From NCBI GenBank assembly GCA_963754645.1, contig CAVWGP010000004.1:682001-746000 (forward strand): a DNA stretch of 64,000 bases, in the 5' to 3' direction. The position numbers and the translations under genes were made by a program. Positions 28,005 to 36,131 of this stretch are shown in pieces. Under the pieces are notes generated by a model. It saw only the letters and a list, made by a program, of their open reading frames with translations. It had not been told where the DNA came from and searched no databases. Within the stretch, counting starts at the first letter, position 1. Every line of letters starts with the position of its first letter. The stretch comes from CAVWGP01 sp963754645 (lineage in GTDB: Bacteria; Pseudomonadota; Alphaproteobacteria; Bin65).

Positions 28005-28676
28005 TCAATCTTTTGAGCCTGCAGGGATTGCCGCGCAATTCTTTTCGAATGCATTACCCGCTACATAAGGGTCAGGTTTATAATGGTCAGGGTTGAATTT
28101 TGCTTTCCCGTTATGGTGGACCGTATCATAGAAGAGCTTGGCCGCCGCCAAGCAGGAGCCGTAACCGGCTGAATTTAACGCCGCGATCGCAGGTCGATTG
28201 CCGAGATGGCCAAAGTAAAACTGCTTGCAGTTCGCCTCCATGTTCTTGCGGAACATGGTATCGCAGTCGGCGCGGGATACGCCGCGCAGCGCGTAGCAAA
28301 TGTCATGTTCCAGGCAGGCGCTCCTGCCGAACACCCGGTCGGTCAAGTTCTGGACCTTTTGCAAATCTTTGGGGAATTCGGTGCATGCGCTCCCTTTGCC
28401 ATTGACCTTTTTGATTTGCACAAATTGCCGGCATTTGGCCCCGTCGGCATGCTTGGGAATCGCCTTGGCGACGTTGTGCTGCAAGCCAACCAGACCCGGG
28501 CAGTGTTTGGGACCGCAAGGCGCGCAAGCGACCGGCGCCTTAAAGCAGCGACCCTGCCAACCAATACTGAGCTCACCGCAGGTTACAGCCGCATCCGGAC
28601 AGTCCGCCAGAGCGACATTGGGCGCGCCGAATACGAAGAGAATACCGATCCAAGACCACAACCGCTTCTTCAACAT
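28005..28676 (-). CDS. Secreted phospholipase A2-like cysteine-rich protein
   Basis: 223 residues. A signal peptide ends near VALAD; the mature part has 14 cysteines. Residues 121-128 read CLEHDICY, matching the PLA2 catalytic signature CxxHDxCY (His124-Asp125), followed by SRADCDTMFRKNM, as in PLA2 helix 3. The N-terminal part (about 26-60) is an extra Cys-rich segment. PLA2 hydrolyses the sn-2 ester of phospholipids and normally needs calcium; the canonical calcium loop is not clear here. ATG 28676 follows GGAGG. Lipid hydrolase activity is inferred from the motif. Confidence 0.75.
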   Translation of the reverse strand: MLKKRLWSWIGILFVFGAPNVALADCPDAAVTCGELSIGWQGRCFKAPVACAPCGPKHCPGLVGLQHNVAKAIPKHADGAKCRQFVQIKKVNGKGSACTEFPKDLQKVQNLTDRVFGRSACLEHDICYALRGVSRADCDTMFRKNMEANCKQFYFGHLGNRPAIAALNSAGYGSCLAAAKLFYDTVHHNGKAKFNPDHYKPDPYVAGNAFEKNCAAIPAGSKD

Positions 28677-28699
28677 GCCTCCATCCTCCAAGATTACAC

Positions 28700-28894
28700 C
28701 TAGGTCAGGATTGGCGTTTCTGAGATACCGCTTGACGAAATTCGCATGAATTGCTCGGCTCGATAAAAAATCGGGTGCGGTCCAAAGATCGCTTGTCCGC
28801 GCGACGGCGCAAATTTCGCAAGCACGAACCGGATGTCAATCTCCCAGGCGCGGATTTCGTCTTCGGCGATATTTCGCGGCGGTTGGTGGTTCAT
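28700..28894 (-). pseudogene. N-terminal relic of a phytanoyl-CoA dioxygenase gene
   Basis: The first roughly 18 codons (MNHQPPRNIAEDEIRAWE) align with the start of the PhyH gene at 27348 (MNRHPLRPITAAEIRAYE), and the flanking DNA TTCATCGTCGCGGCC is identical in both. After that the similarity stops and the frame ends within 64 residues. This looks like the leftover of a duplicated or deleted dioxygenase gene. Confidence 0.6.
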
Positions 28895-29005
28895 CGTCGC
28901 GGCCTTGGCATCCTGCGGATCGTGGCGCGGCGCTTGATCCAGCGCAAGGCGATTTCACCGATCGCGCGGTTGGATCATCCACTGTTCGCAATCGGAGCCC
29001 GCCGC

Positions 29006-29482
29006 ATGGTCCGGTGTCTCGCCGTTCTCGCCGTGTCTGCCGTTTCGCTCTCGGCGATGGCCGCCGCGCGCGCGGCCGATCCGGCTCAGGTCAGGATTTA
29101 CAAAGTTCAAGGCAATTTCGCCAACGTCAAGGACAACGTCGCCAACGCCATCGCCAAGCGCGGTTTCGTCATCGACTACACGGCGCATATCGGCGCCATG
29201 CTCGACCGCACGGCAAAGGACGTCGGGGCGACGAAGAAAATCTACGCCGCGGCGGAAGCAGTGCAATTCTGCTCCGCCACCGTCTCGCGCCGGACGATGG
29301 AGGCCGATCCGGCCAATATCGTCTTCTGCCCCTATGTGATCGCGATCTATGCCCTCGCCGCCGATCCCAAGAAGATTCACGTCGCCTATCGCCGGCCGCA
29401 CGGCGCCGGGCAGAGAACGCTCGCCGAGGTCGATGCGCTGCTCGACGGCATTGTCCGCGAAGCGTTGAGCCTCAAGCGTTAG
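29006..29482 (+). CDS. Exported DUF302-family protein
   Basis: 158 residues with a signal peptide (cleavage near ARAAD) followed by a DUF302-type alpha/beta domain (about 28-150), containing VKDNVANAIAKRGF, AEAVQFCSA and NIVFCPYVIAIYAL. GGAG sits 9 bases before ATG 29006. The stop codon overlaps the stop of the convergent LLM gene by two bases (29480-29481). DUF302 proteins are widespread and of unknown role; the two cysteines might form a disulfide. Confidence 0.85.
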   Translation: MVRCLAVLAVSAVSLSAMAAARAADPAQVRIYKVQGNFANVKDNVANAIAKRGFVIDYTAHIGAMLDRTAKDVGATKKIYAAAEAVQFCSATVSRRTMEADPANIVFCPYVIAIYALAADPKKIHVAYRRPHGAGQRTLAEVDALLDGIVREALSLKR

Positions 29483-30576
29483 AGTTCGCGAATCCGCGGC
29501 AGGACGCGCGTGCCGAACAGCTCGATCGAGCGCAAAGTCCGCTCGCCGAGCTCGAAGGCCGGCACGATGTCGAGAATGCCGGGCCGCAGCTCCTTGGCGA
29601 TCGCCGCGATCTGGGCGCGCACGCTGTCCGGGCTGCCGATCAGGAGCTGGCCGAGCGCCACGCGCTGGTTCGCGTCGTTGTCCAACAGCACCCGGCCGCG
29701 CTGGTCGCCAACGTCGGCGCCGTAATAGCCGGTCGCGGCAACCGCAGCTTCGAGCGCCTGATTGGCCTTGACCGGACTGCCGCGCTGCGGGCGCAGCTTG
29801 CTGGCGTCTAGATCGGCGTGCGCCTGCGCGTCGCTGTCGGCGACGTGGCAGCTCACGCGATAGAGCACGTCATCGGCTTGCGGTTCCCAGCCCGCCGCGC
29901 GCGCGGACTCGCGGTAGTGCCGCGCCGAGCCGCAGGCAAGCGGTAGCGTCGTCACCGCGAGGCCGAGCGACACGCGCTGGCGCGCGGCGAATTCCGCCGA
30001 TTCCGGGCTCGATCCCGACATGTAGATCGGCGGATGCGGCTGCTGGACCGGGCGCGGCCAGATCGAGACCGTGCGATATTGAAAATAGCGGCCCTGCCAG
30101 CCGAAGGGTTGCGGCTCGGTCCAGGCGCGGCGGATGAGTTGCAGCGCCTCTTCGAACCGGCCGCGCGATTCGGCGGGGTTGGTGTTGTAGGTCGCGTATT
30201 CGTTGGGCGTACCGCGCATCATGCCGGCGACGACGCGGCCGTCCGACATGGTGTCGAGCATGGCGAATTCCTCGGCGACGCGGACCGGATTGAGGATCGG
30301 CGTCGTCGGCCCCAGCAAGGCGATCTTGGCGCGCTTGATGGTCTGCGTCAGCGCGCCGGCGAAGACCATGGGATTGGGCGTCAGGCCGAACGGGCCGTAA
30401 TGGTGCTCGGCCACGGTTACCCAGTCGAAGCCCACCTCGTCGGCGAGGCAGAACTGCTTCATCACTTCCGCCACGGTGAATTTTGCGTCGGCGGACGAAT
30501 AAGTATTGCCCGGCGCCGGCCAACCGCCGGGCGCCGGGCCCATGTAGAAAACAGGGGAGAAGTATGCGGCTTTCAT
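29479..30576 (-). CDS. LLM-class flavin-dependent oxidoreductase (luciferase-like)
   Basis: 365 residues of the bacterial luciferase-like TIM-barrel family: MKAAYFSPVFYMG, FDWVTVAEHHYGPFG, LDTMSDGRVVAGMMRGTP, PIYMSGSSPESAEFAA and a C-terminal GSPDSVRAQIAAI. Such proteins are FMN- or F420-linked monooxygenases or dehydrogenases. ATG 30576 is chosen by the conserved N terminus. It faces the alpha/beta-hydrolase-like gene divergently. Confidence 0.92.
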   Translation of the reverse strand: MKAAYFSPVFYMGPAPGGWPAPGNTYSSADAKFTVAEVMKQFCLADEVGFDWVTVAEHHYGPFGLTPNPMVFAGALTQTIKRAKIALLGPTTPILNPVRVAEEFAMLDTMSDGRVVAGMMRGTPNEYATYNTNPAESRGRFEEALQLIRRAWTEPQPFGWQGRYFQYRTVSIWPRPVQQPHPPIYMSGSSPESAEFAARQRVSLGLAVTTLPLACGSARHYRESARAAGWEPQADDVLYRVSCHVADSDAQAHADLDASKLRPQRGSPVKANQALEAAVAATGYYGADVGDQRGRVLLDNDANQRVALGQLLIGSPDSVRAQIAAIAKELRPGILDIVPAFELGERTLRSIELFGTRVLPRIREL

Positions 30577-30682
30577 TGTACTGGCTTTCGCGCCTCGATC
30601 GGACGATGCTGGCGCGACCATGGATGAAACGCGTGCGAGCGGTCAAACGGATTGCGCTCGGAAACATTTCGGAATTGGCGCC

Positions 30683-31273
30683 ATGCAGGAACAACATAAG
30701 GCGGAGTTTCGCCCCGCCACGGTGGCCGACGGCGGCCAGGAATTCCAATACCGCGCGGCGGGCGCCGGTGCCGCCGTTATCGACATCCAGACCGGCGCGC
30801 GCCCGGCGCGGCTGCACGAATTGCTCGCCGCCCAGCACCGCGTGCTGATTTTCGATTCCGATGGCGGCCAGGACGCGCTCAGCCTGTCGCGCGTTTTCAA
30901 ATCGCTGAAGGTCGGGCCCTTCAGCCTGATCCTGCGCGCCGCGGATTGGCCGCGCGGCCCGGCGCCGTCGGCAAACCCGGCGCTGCGCGCCCTGGTGCTG
31001 CTGGCGCCGTCGCAAGCCGATGACGCCGCGATGGTAGCCTCGCCCGACCTCCCCATGCTCGTCCTGGTCGGCGCCCGCGGCAGCGCGGCTTCGCAGGCGG
31101 CTGGCCGGCGCCTGCGTGCCGGCGCCAAGCAATGCCACTTCGTCCTGGTCTACGACGCCGCGGACGACCTCGATGTCGCGCGCCCCGAAGCCGTCGCCGG
31201 CGCGATCGGCGATTTCGTGGCTCAGCCGGAGCGCTTCCTGGTCAACGCCGCGAGCGGCCAGCTCTATCCCTAG
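30683..31273 (+). CDS. Degenerate alpha/beta-hydrolase-fold protein
   Basis: 196 residues that follow the alpha/beta-hydrolase fold: LPMLVLVGARGS (strand 7 region) and a C-terminal HFVLVYDAADDLDVARPEAVAGAIGDFV equivalent to the usual VYDAGH-DAERPEA. The GH carrying the catalytic histidine is replaced by AD, and there is no GxSxG nucleophile; the central portion is also shorter than normal. It is therefore probably non-catalytic, or decayed. The upstream in-frame extension to 30620 lacks similarity. Confidence 0.6.
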   Translation: MQEQHKAEFRPATVADGGQEFQYRAAGAGAAVIDIQTGARPARLHELLAAQHRVLIFDSDGGQDALSLSRVFKSLKVGPFSLILRAADWPRGPAPSANPALRALVLLAPSQADDAAMVASPDLPMLVLVGARGSAASQAAGRRLRAGAKQCHFVLVYDAADDLDVARPEAVAGAIGDFVAQPERFLVNAASGQLYP

Positions 31274-31480
31274 GCCGCGCGCCGCCGCCGCTTCGGGCGC
31301 GCGATGAGCATGTTCGGCGGCGAAACGCGGCCGTTCATGGCTCGACCACGCCACCGTAGGGGCACGCGGCGCGTGCCCTATCCGTGCCCGGCAAGAACGC
31401 CGCGGCTGGCCGCCCGAGGGCACGCGCCGCGTGCCCTGTCCGTGCCGGGCAGTCCGTCGCGGCTGGCGCCGCGGCCGGTT

Positions 31481-31757
31481 AGCGTTGCGTGCAGGCCCAG
31501 ACGCGAAGGGTGCAGTTGCGGCCGCGCGCGCGGCATTCGGCCATGGCGCGGTTTTGGGCGGCAAAGCGGGTTTGGGCATTGCCCCAGCCGTAATAGGCGC
31601 CGCTCGGGCCGGTGGCGTAGGCGCCGCAGCTGTTGTGGAACGTCAGAATGTGGGTGCATTGCCCGCCGCATTGCGCCTGGGCCCGTTGCCCGGCGATCAC
31701 CCGCGTCGGATAATTGGTCCGGGCAGCAAAAATCCAATGATTCCCGAAGATGCTCAA
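31481..31757 (-). pseudogene. Truncated duplicate of the DUF4189 gene
   Basis: Bases 31481-31716 match 32271-32506 of the intact gene (constant offset of 790); the only change I could spot is GCAAAGC versus GCGAAGC near 31562. The 5' part with the signal peptide and first cysteines is replaced by unrelated sequence, so the remaining frame starts MSIFGNHWIF and would stay in the cytoplasm. The near identity means a recent duplication or gene conversion. Confidence 0.85.
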
Positions 31758-31968
31758 GTTTGTGTGTTGGGAAAATCGGCGGAAATGAGCGTCTTCGGCC
31801 GAATTAAGGGCTTAACCGCGCCGCCGCCCTGTTTATGGCGAAACGACCCAAGAAAAAATCCAACGATTTCGGAAGATGCTCATTTTCGCGGTTGAGCACA
31901 TTCGGCGCGAAACGGCCGGTGATGAGCATCTTCGGCGGCGGCGCCCACGACTAGCGAAAGTTAGCGAA

Positions 31969-32054
31969 CCACGGAGGCACGGAGGCACGGAGAAATCGGG
32001 AAGGGCGCGGCGAAACTACTCAGCGTCCTCTCCGTGTCTCCGTGCCTCCGTGGT
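31969..32054. repeat. Intergenic palindromic repeat, family B (copy 2)
   Basis: 26-base inverted arms (31969-31994 and 32029-32054), one mismatch, rich in ACGGAGGCACGGAG, clearly related to the copy at 13585-13676 with A-to-G changes on both arms that keep the pairing. Paired changes imply selection or self-complementary copying. Confidence 0.85.
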
Positions 32055-32091
32055 CAATCTCAACTTCGACCAGCGCCCCTCATCCACGGCG

Positions 32092-32230
32092 CGTCATCCC
32101 GACCGAGCGCGCACTTGCGCGCATAGCGGAGGGACCTCGCGCGGACTAGCGAAAACGCGCTTGACAGCAAGGCGCCAGTCCGCGCGAGGTCCCTCCGCTA
32201 CGCGCCTTCGGCGCTCCGGTCGGGATGACG
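32092..32230. repeat. Palindromic repeat family A, copy 2
   Basis: Starts CGTCATCCCGACCGAGCG and ends in the complement CGGGATGACG; the interior contains GCGGAGGGACCTCGCGCGG and its near complement, with ACTAG-type loop sequences. It stands 40 bases upstream of the end of the intact DUF4189 gene. Confidence 0.88.
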
Positions 32231-32268
32231 ACGCGCATAGGTTTCCGCGTGCCTTACGCCGCGCCCGG

Positions 32269-32652
32269 TCAGCGTTGCGTGCAGGCCCAGACGCGAAGGG
32301 TGCAGTTGCGGCCGCGCGCGCGGCATTCGGCCATGGCGCGGTTTTGGGCGGCGAAGCGGGTTTGGGCATTGCCCCAGCCGTAATAGGCGCCGCTCGGGCC
32401 GGTGGCGTAGGCGCCGCAGCTGTTGTGGAACGTCAGAATGTGGGTGCATTGCCCGCCGCATTGCGCCTGGGCCCGTTGCCCGGCGATCACCCGCGTCGGA
32501 TAATTGTAGGCGTAGCCCCAGGCGCCGTTTTCCGAATAGGCCACGGCGCCCCAGCAATCGCCGGTTTGGCAAGCCGCCTGCGCGGATGTCGAAGCAAGGG
32601 CCAGCCCCATGAACGCCGCCAGTCCGAGTAGCGCAGTTCGCAACCAAGTCAT
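32269..32652 (-). CDS. Secreted DUF4189 protein
   Basis: 127 residues: signal peptide (cleavage near TSAQA), then the DUF4189 domain with GDCWGAVAYSENGAWGYAYNYPT, six further cysteines and the C-terminal NCTLRVWACTQR. Cysteine pairing in the periplasm is likely. DUF4189 has no established function. Most of this gene is duplicated as a fragment at 31481-31757. Confidence 0.87.
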   Translation of the reverse strand: MTWLRTALLGLAAFMGLALASTSAQAACQTGDCWGAVAYSENGAWGYAYNYPTRVIAGQRAQAQCGGQCTHILTFHNSCGAYATGPSGAYYGWGNAQTRFAAQNRAMAECRARGRNCTLRVWACTQR

Positions 32653-32714
32653 GTGAATTCCTCCAAAAATTATTGCCTGAGCGACGCCATGCTACCAGAT
32701 ATTTCCGTGGCGGC

Positions 32715-34247
32715 CTATCGCCCGCCGAAGATCCGCCGTGCCTCGCGCCGCAGCACCTTGCCGACTGCGCTCTTCGGCAAGGTCTCGGCGACGTGAATGC
32801 GTTTCGGCGTCTTGACCGAGCCGATGCGCGCCTTGAGGAAGCCGGCGATATCGGCTTCATCGAACACAGCGCCGGGCTTGAGCTGGATGGCGGCTTCGAC
32901 GCGCTCGCCCCATTTGTCGTCGGGCACGCCGAACACGATGCAATCGTGCACCGCCGGATGCTGGGCAAGCGCGGCTTCGACATCGGTCGGATAGACGTTG
33001 AAACCGCCCGAGATGATCATGTCGCGGATGCGGTCCTTGATGAACACGTAGCCGCGTTCGTCGCGGATGCCGGCGTCGCCGGTGCGCAGCCAGCCGTCGA
33101 CGATCGTCTTGGCGGTTTCCTCGGGCATATCGAGATAACCGTTCATCACCAGATCGCCGCGCACCGCGATCTCGCCCATTTCGCCGGGTGGCAGGCGCGC
33201 GCCGTCGGGGGCCACGATCGCCACATCGACGAGGAAGGTGGGGCGGCCGACCGAATTCGTGTTGCGCTCGTCGGCGAATTCCGCGGCCGTCATGCACGCG
33301 ATCATCTGCGGCGCCTCGGTTTGGCCGTAGCAGACTTCGAGCGCGTTGTTGAACTTAGCGCGCGCCTCGCGAATGCGCTCGGCGGGCATCGGCGCCGCGC
33401 CGTATTGCAGATGGCGCAAACGCGAAATGTCGCGGCGCGCGAAGCTCGCATCGGCCATGAGCGAATAGATCATGGTCGGCGGCATGAAAACCGTGGTCAC
33501 GCCGAAGCGCTCGAAGGCGTCGAGAATGGCGCCGGATTTCGGCTGGTCGAGCAGCACATGCCGGCCGCCGACCGAGAGGATCGGCAGGATGTAATGCGAC
33601 GATCCATGCGTGACGGGCGCGGCGGCGAGGTTCACGTCGCCGGCGTCGAAGCGGAAATGATGCAGGTAGCTCGCGATCGAGGTGTTGACGACGCGGTAGG
33701 ATTGCACGACGCCCTTGGGCCTGCCGGTGGTGCCGCCGGTGAATTTGATGGTCTGCGCCGCGCTCGGCGGCAGGGCGTGGCGCCGCGGCCTGGCGCCGCG
33801 ATGCGCCGCGATCAGCGCCGCCATCGTGTCGCCGCCCTGGCCCGCGGCCTTGCCGAGAATGAGCGGCAGATGCGGCGGCGGCGTGAAGCGGTCGAGGCAA
33901 TTTTCGTCGGCGATGATGAGGTCGAGCTTGGTGTGGGCGACAATGGCGTCGAGCTCGGGCTTGCCGTTGCGCGGATTGAGCGCGACCCAGATATGGCCCG
34001 CCGCATAGGTCGCGAGCATGGCGACGACGTGCTCGATCGTGTTGTAGCCGCAGATCGCAATCCGCGCCTGGGGCGCGGGAAAACGCTCCTGCAAGGCGCA
34101 GGCCAGCGCATCGACGGCGGCGACGAGCTCGGCATAAGTCAGGCCGCGCGCGCCGTCCTCGATGGCCAGCGCCTCGGGCCGCCGCTGCCAGCCGCGATAG
34201 AGATTGTCGATGGGATACATGGTCCGCCGGTTGAAGGCCGGCTTCAT
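32715..34247 (-). CDS. AMP-dependent acyl-CoA synthetase / ligase
   Basis: 510-residue ANL-superfamily enzyme that adenylates a carboxylate and forms the CoA thioester. The phosphate loop is FTGGTTGRPKGV, the A5 motif YGQTEAP, the A7/A8 motif GWLRTGDAG with RDMIISGGFNVYP, and the catalytic lysine in SAVGKVLR. Start 34247 is used; ATG 34220 (MYPIDN) is equally possible. The neighbouring Rieske oxygenase, TRAP transporter and VOC gene suggest aromatic or long-chain acid catabolism. Confidence 0.93.
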   Translation of the reverse strand: MKPAFNRRTMYPIDNLYRGWQRRPEALAIEDGARGLTYAELVAAVDALACALQERFPAPQARIAICGYNTIEHVVAMLATYAAGHIWVALNPRNGKPELDAIVAHTKLDLIIADENCLDRFTPPPHLPLILGKAAGQGGDTMAALIAAHRGARPRRHALPPSAAQTIKFTGGTTGRPKGVVQSYRVVNTSIASYLHHFRFDAGDVNLAAAPVTHGSSHYILPILSVGGRHVLLDQPKSGAILDAFERFGVTTVFMPPTMIYSLMADASFARRDISRLRHLQYGAAPMPAERIREARAKFNNALEVCYGQTEAPQMIACMTAAEFADERNTNSVGRPTFLVDVAIVAPDGARLPPGEMGEIAVRGDLVMNGYLDMPEETAKTIVDGWLRTGDAGIRDERGYVFIKDRIRDMIISGGFNVYPTDVEAALAQHPAVHDCIVFGVPDDKWGERVEAAIQLKPGAVFDEADIAGFLKARIGSVKTPKRIHVAETLPKSAVGKVLRREARRIFGGR

Positions 34248-34301
34248 TTAGCCAAGGGGGAGGCGCGCAACAAGGGATGTCGACCGTTCGAAATAACGAT
34301 T

Positions 34302-34466
34302 GTCATCCCGACCGAGCCGACGCCAACGGCGTCGGACGCGCGCGTGAGCGCGCGGAGTGGAGGGACCTCGAGCGGACTAGCGCAAGCCCGCGTGACAGCA
34401 CTACGCTCGTCAGCCCGAGGTCCCTCGACGTCCGCCGCCTTCGGCGGCGGCACGCTCGGGATGACG
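34302..34466. repeat. Palindromic repeat family A, copy 3
   Basis: Begins GTCATCCCGACCGAG and ends CTCGGGATGAC, with an expanded interior (CGACGCCAACGGCGTCGG and GCGCGCGTGAGCGCGC hairpins). It ends about 20 bases before the Rieske gene, so its right arm lies in that gene's leader and could influence its transcript. Confidence 0.87.
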
Positions 34467-34487
34467 ATTGTTTCAAAGGGGGTGCGC

Positions 34488-35471
34488 GTGTTTCTAACCG
34501 ATCGCTGGTATGCGGCGGCCCTTAGCGCCGAGATCGGCGCGGTGCCGTTTGCGCGGCGGATTTGCGGGCGCGATATCGTCTTGTTCCGCACCGAGGCCGG
34601 GCGGCTCGCCGCGCTGGAGGATCGTTGCGCCCACCGCCACGCGCCGCTCTCGCTCGGCGCCGTGCGCGGCGAGACCATCGAATGCGGCTATCATGGCTTG
34701 CGCTACGGCGCCGACGGCGTCTGCATCCATATCCCGGGCCAGGCCGCCATTCCGCCGCGCGCCCGGGTCGAGGCCTTCGCCGTCGCCGAGCGGCATGGCT
34801 GGGCGTGGCTGTGGTTCGGCGCGAAGGAGCGGGCGGACCCGGCGCAAATTCCCCATTGGCCGTGGTTCGACCATCTCGATTGGCGCGGCTTCCAGCTGTA
34901 TTTTCACGTCCAGGCGGCGGCGCAATTGTTCGTCGACAATCTGCTCGATCTGAGCCATGTCGCGTTCACCCACCGCCGCTCGATCGGCGCAAGCTCGGCG
35001 GCCGAGGCAGCGGCCCGGCTCGATGTGGCGGTGGACGGCGACATTGTGCGGGGCACGCGCGGCTTGCGCGATGTCGAGCCGGGCCCGTTCATCGCCGATT
35101 GGGGCAAGTTTCCCGGGCGCATCGACCGGACATCGAGCTACACGTGGCGCCCGCCCTCCAACATGGAAATCCGCGCCGAATTCTCCGACGCCGAACGCAA
35201 GATCGTGATCATGGTGATCAATCCGGTGACGCCCGAAAGCGCCACGTCGAGCCATTTCTGGATTGGCTGGGCGCGCGATTTCGCGCTCGGCGACGCCGCC
35301 TTCACCGAGCGCGCCAAGGCCGAGAACACCCAAGTCATCGCCGAGGATGTGCGGATCATAGAGGGCCAGCAGCGCGTGCTGTCGTCGCGTCCGGATTTAA
35401 CGGCGGTGCCGATCCAGGCCGATGGCGCCGTCGCCGCGGTGCACAAGGTGCTGGCGCGCTTGCGCGCCTAG
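34488..35471 (+). CDS. Rieske [2Fe-2S] aromatic ring/ether oxygenase (VanA-like)
   Basis: 327 residues. Rieske cluster ligands CAHRHAPLSLG and CGYHGL (CxH...CxxH), then the mononuclear iron site in DNLLDLSHVAFTHR with the bridging Asp, as in vanillate O-demethylase oxygenase and related phthalate/carbazole family enzymes. GTG 34488 is chosen since AAGGGG lies just upstream; GTG 34482 and an ATG at 34461 inside the repeat are alternatives. The reductase partner is not seen here. Substrate is unknown; aryl ethers or heterocycles are typical. Confidence 0.92.
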   Translation: MFLTDRWYAAALSAEIGAVPFARRICGRDIVLFRTEAGRLAALEDRCAHRHAPLSLGAVRGETIECGYHGLRYGADGVCIHIPGQAAIPPRARVEAFAVAERHGWAWLWFGAKERADPAQIPHWPWFDHLDWRGFQLYFHVQAAAQLFVDNLLDLSHVAFTHRRSIGASSAAEAAARLDVAVDGDIVRGTRGLRDVEPGPFIADWGKFPGRIDRTSSYTWRPPSNMEIRAEFSDAERKIVIMVINPVTPESATSSHFWIGWARDFALGDAAFTERAKAENTQVIAEDVRIIEGQQRVLSSRPDLTAVPIQADGAVAAVHKVLARLRA

Positions 35472-35538
35472 CGAATGGGCCTTGCGATGCGCCGCGGCGC
35501 CGTTACCATGGGCGGGCAATCAGGGCAGGACCGGATTC

Positions 35539-36105
35539 ATGGCGCCAGCGCCGCGCAATCTCGCTTTCAGCCATTTCGGCATCTTCGTGATGAACCTCGA
35601 GAAGATGCGCGACTTCTATTGCCGCGTGCTCGGCTTTCGGGAAACCGATCGCGGCGTGGCGCGCGGCCGGCCGATCGTTTTCCTGTCGCGCGACGCGCGC
35701 GAGCATCATCAGATCGTGCTGTGCGAAGGCCGCAGCGGCAGCCTCGACGACCGGGTCATCAACCAGATTTCGCTGCGCACCGACACGCTCGACACGCTGC
35801 GCGACATGCTGGCGACGGTGAAGCAGGAGCCCGAGATCAGCGACATCAACCCCACCGATCATGGCAATGCCTGGTCGCTCTATTTCCGCGATCCCGAGAA
35901 GAACCGGGTGGAAATTTTCGTCGATGCGCCGTGGTACGTCGAGCAGCCGCGCGTCGATCCGCTCGACCTGAGCATGAGCGACGGCGAGATCATGCGGCGG
36001 ACGCGGGCGAACGTCGAAAACAACCCGACCTTCCGGCCCTACGCGGATTGGCGCGCGGACTTCGCCAAGCAATTGGACGAAACCGCCGGGTCGCCGGCGC
36101 GCTAA
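35539..36105 (+). CDS. VOC-family (glyoxalase/extradiol dioxygenase-like) protein
   Basis: 188 residues with a single vicinal-oxygen-chelate domain: metal ligand H in FSHFGIFVMN, H in REHHQIVLCEG and E in NRVEIFVD; DPEKNRVEIF is a family signature. The C-terminal 50 residues extend beyond the domain. It lies between the Rieske oxygenase and the TRAP genes on the same strand and may ring-cleave or modify the oxygenase product. Confidence 0.88.
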   Translation: MAPAPRNLAFSHFGIFVMNLEKMRDFYCRVLGFRETDRGVARGRPIVFLSRDAREHHQIVLCEGRSGSLDDRVINQISLRTDTLDTLRDMLATVKQEPEISDINPTDHGNAWSLYFRDPEKNRVEIFVDAPWYVEQPRVDPLDLSMSDGEIMRRTRANVENNPTFRPYADWRADFAKQLDETAGSPAR

Positions 36106-36131
36106 CGCAAAAAATTGGGAGTGACGCCAAG

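Larger units (their letters stand above)
31274..32268. repeat. Repeat-rich intergenic region containing a truncated DUF4189 copy
   Basis: About one kilobase with no intact gene. It holds two copies of a palindromic GGGCACGCGGCGCGTGCCC unit (31360-31410 and 31418-31468), the truncated DUF4189 copy, short GATGAGCATCTTCGGCGG-like repeats (near 31302, 31741, 31787, 31872 and 31921), palindrome family B copy 2 (31969-32054) and family A copy 2 (32092-32230). Confidence 0.75.

Noticed and set aside
27764..32230. CRISPR array
   Set aside because: The repeats are long palindromes with irregular spacing and no unique spacers; no cas gene is nearby.
32673..34487. Long N-terminal extension of the Rieske oxygenase
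   Set aside because: The frame is open through the antisense of the acyl-CoA ligase and a repeat, but the Rieske family starts at FLTDRWY; GTG 34488 is a better start.
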